Assembly: GCA_022791475.1 (NCBI GenBank)
Contig: JAAVZD010000001.1
Span: 28,691-92,690 of the forward strand
Reading direction: 5' to 3'
DNA from: Clostridia bacterium
Lineage (GTDB): Bacteria; Bacillota_A; Clostridia; TANB77; CAG-508
Length of the DNA: 64,000 nt
Shown here: piece by piece, positions 57,417-64,000 of the stretch
Position numbering within the stretch: position 1 is the first letter of the stretch
Layout: every line of letters begins with the position of its first letter
Notes under the pieces: generated by a model
Database searches by the model: none
What the model was told of the DNA's origin: nothing
The model's input: only the letters and a program-made list of their open reading frames with translations
Position numbers and translations under genes: made by a program

Positions 57417-58025
57417 TTATAAAAATGAACACAAGAAATAGTACAAAACAATTATTGCAATAATACTTACTATTGACAGTAGTATTTTAACAAGTATAGA
57501 AAATGAAGTAAAAGCAAATAAGGCTATCAAAAATACAACAATTGGCGATAATATCAAAAATAGAGTTAGAAGTGTTGGAAATGTTTCAATTGGACTTTGG
57601 TGTTTCCCGTGAATATTGTAAGAAAGATCAATCTTGCATAATTTTCTTGTAAATATAATATTTATAGCTACAATTACTGATGCTACTATACATATTTTAA
57701 AATTAAAATAAGCTAATATAAGTATCAAAATAATAGTAATTATAAAAAAGAAAATTCTCACACTCTTAGTTATAGTTTCTCTTTTTTTACCAGTATACCA
57801 ATCAGATACCAACTCTTTGATAAATAGATATGCAGCAATACTAATAACATGAATAATGATATATATTACAAATATAACAAAAGGTTTTATTGGAGATGTT
57901 GCATATAAAAATAAAAATGCAGTTCCAATTAACAATAAATAAGCAATAATAGAATAAATACCATCTGCTAGTACTCCAGTGTGTAACATTAAACGATTTT
58001 TAAAACTCCGATTTTCTTTGTTCAT
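57417..58025 (-). CDS. Membrane protein, 202 aa, in-frame CGG
   Basis: Five or six hydrophobic segments; unrecognised. ATG 58025 behind GAAGGAG. Codon 6 is CGG (KENRSFKN); a +1 shift would stop within eight codons, so it must be read in frame. Leader GTAACTGTTAACTATAA matches the small-gene leader group. It separates copZ from copA and may be an insertion into the copper module. Confidence 0.7.
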   Translation of the reverse strand: MNKENRSFKNRLMLHTGVLADGIYSIIAYLLLIGTAFLFLYATSPIKPFVIFVIYIIIHVISIAAYLFIKELVSDWYTGKKRETITKSVRIFFFIITIILILILAYFNFKICIVASVIVAINIIFTRKLCKIDLSYNIHGKHQSPIETFPTLLTLFLILSPIVVFLIALFAFTSFSILVKILLSIVSIIAIIVLYYFLCSFL

Positions 58026-58227
58026 ATAAAATCTCCTTCCATTAATTATAATTATAGTTAACAGTTACTTATGACATTGAAAACATTATACATTTAAATA
58101 CATTTAAAATCAAGATATTATTACATAAAGTTAAAATTAAATTATAATAACAATAAAACAAATGATAAAAATTAAAAATAAATGAAAATATTAAAGGAGG
58201 TAAAAGGGACAACCCTATGTATTAAAG

Positions 58228-60439
58228 ATGAAAAAGATAATTTTAGAGATTGATGGAATGACGTGTAGTGCGTGTTCTAATGGATTAGAGAGATATCTGA
58301 ATAAACAAAAGGGTATTGAAAGTGCTAGTGTAAATTTGGTTATGGCAAATACTACTGTTGAGTATGATGAAAAAGTGTTAGACCAAAATAAAATTGAACA
58401 GTTTATTAAAGAAGCAGGGTTTAAAAGTTTAGGATTGTTTAAGGAAATAAAGGTGCAAGAGAAGAATAAAACTGAAAAAGTTAAATTCTTTATTTTCTTA
58501 GTATTAGCAATTATTTTAATGTATGTTTCAATGGGACATATGGTAGGTTTACCAATTATAGATTCATTGAATATGCATACACACCCAATTAATTATACAA
58601 TAGTGTTATTTTTATTAACTACTTGTTTTATAGTGTATGGTTTTGATATTATAAAAAATGGATATAAAAACTTAATACACAAAACTCCTAATATGGATAC
58701 TTTGGTAAGCATAGGTGTAATTAGTAGTTTAGCATATAGCTTATATAGTATGTTTATGGTAATAAAAGGAGAGCATTTCTATGTAGAAAATTTGTACTTT
58801 GAGTCAGCAGCAATTATTATATTTTTTATAAAATTAGGTAGATATATTGATGGAATAAGTAAAGATAAAACAAAAGAAGCCATTCAAAAATTAGTAAAAA
58901 TAACTCCAAATGAAGCTACTATAAAAATTGATGGTAAAGAAAGAAGAGTAACAATAGATGAAGTTAATAAAGGTGATATTTTAGTGTGTAAACCAGGTGA
59001 AAAAATAGCAGTAGATGGCAAAATAACATTTCGGAAAAGCACATTTTGATGAAGCTTTTATTACAGGTGAAAGTATGCCAGCAAATAAAACAGTAGGAGA
59101 AAAGGTAATTGCAGGAAGTATTAATTATGATGGATATATAGAATATGAAGCACAAAGAATAGGAAAAGAATCTACAATATCTGAAATTGTAAGGTTAGTG
59201 TTAGATGCCACAAATACAAAAGCTCCTATTGCAAAATTAGCAGATAAAGTAAGTGGCTATTTTGTGCCAGTTGTTATTTTGGTTGCAACAATTTCGTTTA
59301 TAATATATCTTTTAATAGGTGCCTCATTTGCAGTAGCATTAAATGTATTTATAACCGTTTTAGTAGTAGCATGCCCATGTAGCTTAGGTTTAGCAACTCC
59401 ACTTGCAATTGTAGTAAGTGAAGGTTTGTGTGCAGAAAATGGAATATTAATAAAGAAGAGCGAAATACTAGAAAATGCTCAAAAAACAAACACTATTGTG
59501 TTTGACAAAACAGGAACATTAACATATGGAACTTTGAAAATAGCAAATGTAATTAATTATACTAATATGGAAGAAAAAGAAATATTAGCCTTAGCAGGAA
59601 GTATAGAAAAGAAAGGTACACACCCTATATCAAAGGCTTTTGTAGATTATTTAGAACAAAACAAAATACAAACATTAGAAGTAGAAAATTATGAAGAAAT
59701 AAGTGGGTATGGAGTATGTGGCACAATTAACAAAGAACAAATAATATTAGGAAATAGTAAAATACTTTCAAAATATAATATAGAAAATACACATAAGCAA
59801 GACGAAGAAAAACTTGCAAAAGAGGGAAATAGTATTATATATGTTGTAAAAAATAAAAAAATAATTTCAATAATAGGTGTAAGTGATATTATAAGAAAAA
59901 ATGTTAAAGAAGTAATAAATAAATTAAATAGAAACAAAATAGAAGTAATAATGTTAACAGGAGACAATAAAGAAGCGGCAGAAAAAATCGCAAAAGAGAT
60001 AGGAATAGAAAGAGCCATTGCAAATGTACTACCAACACAAAAATTAGAAGTAATTAAAAAGCTAAAAGAAGAAAACAAATTTGTACTAATGTGTGGAGAC
60101 GGAATAAACGATAGCCCAGCATTAGCCACAGCAAATATAGGAGTAAGTGTAAATAGTGGAACAGATATAGCAATGGACTCATCAGACGTAATACTAACAA
60201 GAAATGACCTAAATTCAATTATAAACCTAATACACATAAGCAAAAAAACAATAAGAAATATAAAACAAAACCTATTCTGGGCATTTTTCTACAATGTACT
60301 AATGTTGCCAGTTGCAATAGGGTTACTTACACCAATAGGGATAACAATAAATCCAATGATAGCAAGTATTGCAATGGTAATAAGTAGTTTTACAGTTATA
60401 TTAAATGCTTTGAGGCTTAAGAATATAAAATTAAATTAA
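58228..60439 (+). CDS. copA: Copper-exporting P1B-ATPase CopA, needs +1 shift
   Basis: Membrane pump expelling Cu(I). 736 residues once joined: N-terminal HMA domain (GMTCSAC, residues 10-16), eight-helix P1B layout, actuator TGESMP, CPC motif VVACPCSLGLATP, phosphorylation site DKTGTLT, HP motif and GDGINDSPALA. The break is TTT CGG AAA (59032), codon 269; skipping C restores ITFGKAHFDEAFITGE in the actuator domain. Unshifted translation stops at 59049. The nearest strong ribosome site (AAAGGAGG, 58193) is 27 bases from ATG 58228, and a mini-ORF (ATG TAT TAA, 58217) lies between. Confidence 0.93.
59032..59034 (+). other. +1 recoding site 12: TTT CGG AAA in copA
   Basis: Skipping the C gives GGA AAA GCA CAT (Gly-Lys-Ala-His) in the actuator domain. 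Confidence 0.88.
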
Positions 60440-60441
60440 AA

Positions 60442-60485
60442 AGCAAAAATAAAAAATCGGTTAAATTCGATTTTTTATTTTTGCT
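60442..60485. terminator. Bidirectional terminator, copA / deacetylase
   Basis: Perfect 18-base stem (AGCAAAAATAAAAAATCG and complement) overlapping the end of the convergent deacetylase. Confidence 0.8.
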
Positions 60486-61272
60486 CATTTATAATCGAAT
60501 AAAAATTTTTAAAACTATAACCTTCACTTTTCAAATACTCAATTGAATCTTCTAATGCTAAAGAGCTATTACTTACATCCTTAGTATCGTGCATTAAAAT
60601 AACTAAAGTATCTTTATTTTTAGAAGATTGTTTTAAATTATTTAGTAATTGATTAGAAGTATACTTTTTTACAGAATCGTTATTTAAACAGTTCCAATCA
60701 ATATAGGAATAATTCATTTGCGAAAGAAGTTTGGCCATTTCTTTCTTTTTTGCTTTATATTGCGAAGACATAAAACCATTAGGAAACCTAAAAATTAAAG
60801 AAGAATAATCTTCTACGCCGATAGCTTTTCCAATTGCTATATCGGTCTTCTTAATTTCATTTGTAAAACTTTCAGAAGACTTATATAAAATAGTATTATT
60901 ATGACTATATGTATGATTTGCAATATAATGCCCTTCTTCATAAGCTCTCTTTACAATTTCTGGGTGAACCTCTACTGATTTACCTATAACAAAAAAAGAA
61001 GCTTTTACATTTTCTTTCTCTAAAATGTCTAAAATTTTATGTGTAACCAAACTAGGACCATCATCGAAAGTTAAATAAGCAATCTTCTCTTTTTGTTTAG
61101 TAAGATTACTAATTTCATACATATAATCATTAGGAGTTTCATTATTACTAGATAAGCTTGTAGCTAAAGAATTTGAAAGCTTACAAATAAAAATTAGAAT
61201 AATTATAGAAATTATAAAAAAACTTATAAAAAAAGCATTCTTTTTAAAAATAAAAATTTTCAAAAAAACCAC
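60475..61272 (-). CDS. Polysaccharide deacetylase (NodB, PdaA-like)
   Basis: 265 residues: signal/anchor segment (about 10-34), then NodB domain with LTFDDGPS (catalytic Asp and metal Asp), the metal HxxxH in IANHTYSHNN, RFPNG and the late VILMHDTKD. Likely removes N-acetyl groups from peptidoglycan or a cell-wall glycan, possibly for spore cortex. ATG 61272 assigned; the site upstream is weak. Confidence 0.88.
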   Translation of the reverse strand: MVFLKIFIFKKNAFFISFFIISIIILIFICKLSNSLATSLSSNNETPNDYMYEISNLTKQKEKIAYLTFDDGPSLVTHKILDILEKENVKASFFVIGKSVEVHPEIVKRAYEEGHYIANHTYSHNNTILYKSSESFTNEIKKTDIAIGKAIGVEDYSSLIFRFPNGFMSSQYKAKKKEMAKLLSQMNYSYIDWNCLNNDSVKKYTSNQLLNNLKQSSKNKDTLVILMHDTKDVSNSSLALEDSIEYLKSEGYSFKNFYSIINEQK

Positions 61273-61424
61273 CTATATAAAAATATTATATAAATACTAA
61301 ATTATTCTATCTAAAGTCTAATTTGGAATAAACTACAAATAATTTTAATAAAATAAATATTGTTAAACAATCTATTTTATGATAATATATAATTATATAA
61401 AATTTATATAAAAGGAAAATAAAG

Positions 61425-61958
61425 ATGAAAAAGATATATATAATATTAACACATACTGGTACAACACTATCAAAATTAATAAAAAGTTATACAAAAAATG
61501 AATTTTCTCATGTATCTATATCATTAGATGATAAACTAAAAAAAATGTATAGTTTTGGAAGGCTACATCCATACAATCCTTTTTGGGCAGGTTTTGTGCA
61601 TGAAGGAATTGATCATGGTACTTTTAAAAGATTTTATTTAACAGAAACAAAAGTATATTCATTTGAAGTTACTGAAGAACAATACAAAAAAATGGAAGAA
61701 ATTATTGAATATATGAAAACTAGAAAGAAATCATATAAATTTAATATAATAGGATTATTTGCTGTAAGTATTAATAAGAAAGTTAAATTTAAGAATTACT
61801 TTTACTGTGCAGAGTTTGTAAAGTATGTATTAGAAGAAGCAGGAGTAAAAACAAATTTACCAGAGATAATAAAACCAGAAGATTTTAAAAACTTAGAAGG
61901 TATTAAATTAGTATACAATGGAAAACTAAATGAATATAAATTAGTACCAAATTTTTAA
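61425..61958 (+). CDS. Putative permuted papain-like (NlpC/P60 superfamily) enzyme
   Basis: 177 residues without a signal peptide. NEFSHVSISLD (His, near 29) precedes FYCAEFVKYVLEEAG (Cys, near 127): the His-before-Cys order of permuted papain-like proteins such as YiiX. Could cleave a lipid or peptide amide; the family call is moderate. ATG 61425 behind AAAGGAAA; strong terminator follows. Confidence 0.7.
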   Translation: MKKIYIILTHTGTTLSKLIKSYTKNEFSHVSISLDDKLKKMYSFGRLHPYNPFWAGFVHEGIDHGTFKRFYLTETKVYSFEVTEEQYKKMEEIIEYMKTRKKSYKFNIIGLFAVSINKKVKFKNYFYCAEFVKYVLEEAGVKTNLPEIIKPEDFKNLEGIKLVYNGKLNEYKLVPNF

Positions 61959-61991
61959 AACTGAATCTTACAAAAATGTAAGATTCAGTTT
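61958..61991 (+). terminator. Terminator
   Basis: AAACTGAATCTTAC / GTAAGATTCAGTTT perfect hairpin. Confidence 0.85.
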
Positions 61992-62029
61992 GTTTATTTT
62001 GTGTTATAATAAAATAGGAGTTGATTAAA

Positions 62030-62704
62030 TTGCAAAAAATATTAATAGTAGAAGATGACGAAAAGCTAAGAAATGAACTAAAAATATTTTTACAGAAAAA
62101 TGGATATGAAGTAGAAGTTTTAGAAACTTTCAAAAATACAATAGATGACATTTTAAAAATAAATCCCAATTTAGTCTTGTTAGATATAAACTTACCAAAT
62201 GTTGATGGACAGTATGTCTGTAAAGAAATAAGAAAAACATCAAACATGGGAGTAATAATAGTAACAAGTAGAGATAATGAAATAGATGAACTACTTTCAA
62301 TAAACTATGGAGCAGACCATTACATTACAAAACCATACAATATACAAATTTTACTTGCAAAAATAGCAGCATTATTAAGAAGAACAGATTTAAGTGCAGG
62401 AACTTCAGATAAAATAGATGCAAAAGATTTTATAATAAATACATCAAACAGTACAATAGAAAAGCAAGGAAAAGTAATAGAACTTACAAAAAATGAATAC
62501 AAAATATTAAAATATTTAGTACAAAACAGAGAAAAAATAGTATCAAGAGAAGAAATAATGGACTGCCTATGGGAAACAGAAAGCTTTATAGATGATAACA
62601 CTTTAACCGTAAATATAACAAGACTAAGAAACAAGCTAGAAGAACTAAATTTAAAAGAACTATTAGAAACAAGAAGAGGACAGGGCTATATATTAAGAAG
62701 ATAA
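62030..62704 (+). CDS. OmpR-family response regulator (BceR-like)
   Basis: 224 residues. Receiver domain: ILIVEDDEKLR (acid pocket), phospho-Asp in LVLLDINLPNVDG (near 50), TSRDNEIDEL, and the Lys of YITKPYN; C-terminal winged helix with IELTKNEYKILKYLV and RLRNKLEE. TTG 62030 is preferred over TTG 62021 because AGGAG lies 9 bases before it. Pairs with the kinase at 62846, in BceRS arrangement typical of antimicrobial-peptide sensing. Confidence 0.92.
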   Translation: MQKILIVEDDEKLRNELKIFLQKNGYEVEVLETFKNTIDDILKINPNLVLLDINLPNVDGQYVCKEIRKTSNMGVIIVTSRDNEIDELLSINYGADHYITKPYNIQILLAKIAALLRRTDLSAGTSDKIDAKDFIINTSNSTIEKQGKVIELTKNEYKILKYLVQNREKIVSREEIMDCLWETESFIDDNTLTVNITRLRNKLEELNLKELLETRRGQGYILRR

Positions 62705-62731
62705 GAAGATAAGTAGATAAGTAGATTGGTA

Positions 62732-62826
62732 GATTGGGGACGGTTCCTAATCGGAAACAAGATAGAGAAAAACCACAAGTAAAAAACAAAAATAATCTGG
62801 ATAGATTAGGAACTGTCCCCAATCGG
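62732..62826. repeat. TTGGGGACGGTTCC inverted pair
   Basis: GATTGGGGACGGTTCCTAAT and, after about 50 bases, its complement (AGGAACTGTCCCCAATC). A REPIN-like pair between regulator and kinase genes, related by the GGGACG core to the other REP families. Confidence 0.8.
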
Positions 62827-62845
62827 AAGCCAAAAGGAGAAATTT

Positions 62846-63865
62846 ATGAAATTCAAAAACTTTTTTAAAGATAAAATTATAACAACAACGTTACTACTAT
62901 TTGCAATTTTAGCAATAGAAATATTTTTAATTGCATATCCAATAGCCAATTTTATAAAAATATATATACCTATAATAATCATAGGGCTTTATGCAGTAGG
63001 AATCACAATTGAATATTTAATAAAAAAACAATTTTATACAAATTTAATAATGACACTAGAAGAATTAGAAGATAAATACCTAATTACAGAAATAATAAAA
63101 TCTCCTAATTTTATAGAAGGAAAAATACTAAACAATTCATTACAGCAAATAAATAAATCAATGATAGAAAACGTAAATAAATACAAATACATGCTAGAAG
63201 ACTACAAAGAATACATAGAACTATGGATTCACGAAATAAAAATGCCAATTGCAACTAGTAAAATGGTTATAGAAAACAACAAAAATGAAGTAACAAAAAG
63301 CATAGATGAAGAGCTAGAAAAAATAGAAAACTATATAGAACAAGCCCTATTTTATGCACGAAGTAGCACTGTAGAAAAAGACTATTACATAAAAAAAACA
63401 AGTCTTCAAGATATTGTAAATGAAAGCATAAAGAAAAATAAAAATATATTAATAGCACAAAAGATATCATTAAATATCCATAACATAGAGGAAGAAGTAA
63501 ATACAGATAGTAAATGGATAGTATTTATATTAAACCAAATTATACAAAATAGTGTTAAATATATGAAAAGTGAAGAACTATCACAAATAGAAATATACGC
63601 AAAACAAGCAAAAGAAAATGTAATACTATATATAAAAGATAATGGAATAGGAATAAAAAAAGGAGAAATCACTCGAGTATTTGAAAAAGGCTTCACTGGA
63701 ACAAACGGAAGAGAAGCAAACAAAAAATCCACAGGAATAGGCTTATACCTATGTAAAAAACTATGTGACAAACTAGGAATATCAATAGAACTAAATTCTG
63801 TTCAAAATGAAGGTACAGAGGTAAGGTTAGTATTTCCAAAAGGTAGCTATGTAGAAATTGCATAA
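62846..63865 (+). CDS. Sensor histidine kinase (BceS-like)
   Basis: 339 residues with two membrane helices at the N terminus (13-33, 38-58) and almost no outside loop, typical of intramembrane-sensing kinases that depend on an ABC transporter. H-box LWIHEIKMPIATS (near 132), N-box NQIIQNSVKYM (near 230), DNGIGIKKGE and GTGIGLYLCKK-like (STGIGLYLCKKL). Partner transporter may lie beyond the right edge or be the 52-55 kb exporter. Confidence 0.92.
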   Translation: MKFKNFFKDKIITTTLLLFAILAIEIFLIAYPIANFIKIYIPIIIIGLYAVGITIEYLIKKQFYTNLIMTLEELEDKYLITEIIKSPNFIEGKILNNSLQQINKSMIENVNKYKYMLEDYKEYIELWIHEIKMPIATSKMVIENNKNEVTKSIDEELEKIENYIEQALFYARSSTVEKDYYIKKTSLQDIVNESIKKNKNILIAQKISLNIHNIEEEVNTDSKWIVFILNQIIQNSVKYMKSEELSQIEIYAKQAKENVILYIKDNGIGIKKGEITRVFEKGFTGTNGREANKKSTGIGLYLCKKLCDKLGISIELNSVQNEGTEVRLVFPKGSYVEIA

Positions 63866-63891
63866 AAAAATAAAATATACATAAAATAGTA

Positions 63892-63920
63892 TTGACAAAT
63901 AATATTACACATGTTAATAT
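63892..63920 (+). promoter_or_regulatory. Promoter at right edge
   Basis: TTGACA (63892-63897), 17 bases, TAATAT (63915-63920); gene lies outside the window. Confidence 0.6.
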
Positions 63921-63926
63921 TATTTT

Positions 63927-64000
63927 AACAAATAATGTTTTGCTAATTAGGGAGCAAATAAAATAAAGCCTAATGAACAAATAATGTTTTGCTAATTAGG
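63927..64000. repeat. Direct repeat, 25-base unit, period 49
   Basis: Two perfect copies of a 25-base unit (AACAAATAATGTTTTGC...) at 63927-63951 and 63976-64000, with GAGCAAATAAAATAAAGCCT between. The window ends exactly at the second copy, so the array size is unknown. Confidence 0.65.

Overview
The window is very AT-rich DNA from a spore-forming, Gram-positive, Clostridia-like bacterium. The evidence is a Gram-positive PolC, SpoIIP, the ylxM-ffh-rpsP-khpA-rimM-trmD-rplS and pyrH-frr-uppS-cdsA-rseP-polC blocks, a SufCBDSU Fe-S operon, an LPXTG protein with its sortase, strong AGGAGG ribosome sites, and arginine codons that are mostly AGA. Genus cannot be told from the sequence.

Layout: folD, dprA, an MFS carrier, glucan phosphorylase, pyk, recJ, relA/spoT, an MBL hydrolase, hisS and spoIIP (0.3-17.6 kb); the ffh/rpsP ribosome operon, then an LPXTG protein facing its sortase (18-23.7 kb); the pyrH-to-polC block, interrupted by a REP-associated transposase (23.9-34.4 kb); an accessory stretch of small orphan genes (34.4-38.7 kb); an acyl-CoA ligase and a Cache-GGDEF-EAL protein (38.9-43 kb); a DtxR-type regulator followed by sufC-sufB-sufD-GNAT-sufS-sufU-mnmA (43.7-52 kb); a MacB-type ABC exporter, tcdA, a csoR-thioesterase-copZ-copA copper module, a deacetylase, and a BceRS-like two-component system (52-63.9 kb). 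Several families of intergenic palindromes are scattered throughout.

The main discovery: nine well-conserved genes (dprA, ffh, polC, sufC, sufD, sufS, an ABC ATPase, copA and a sortase) are split by 12 apparent frameshifts, and all 12 are the same event. One extra C stands directly before a conserved glycine codon GGN, so the upstream frame meets the codon CGG, and a +1 shift (C skipped, GGN read as Gly) restores the family sequence. ffh needs two shifts and sufD three. I found no other kind of frameshift. In recognisable conserved genes CGG in the reading frame is never used for arginine. Seven small orphan genes do contain an in-frame CGG that must be read without shifting, and most of these share a 5' leader motif. 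The simplest reading is a lineage in which CGG is (nearly) unassigned and acts as an efficient, general +1 recoding signal. An alternative is a systematic sequence artefact, but the strict sense-strand, glycine-codon phase of all 12 argues against it.
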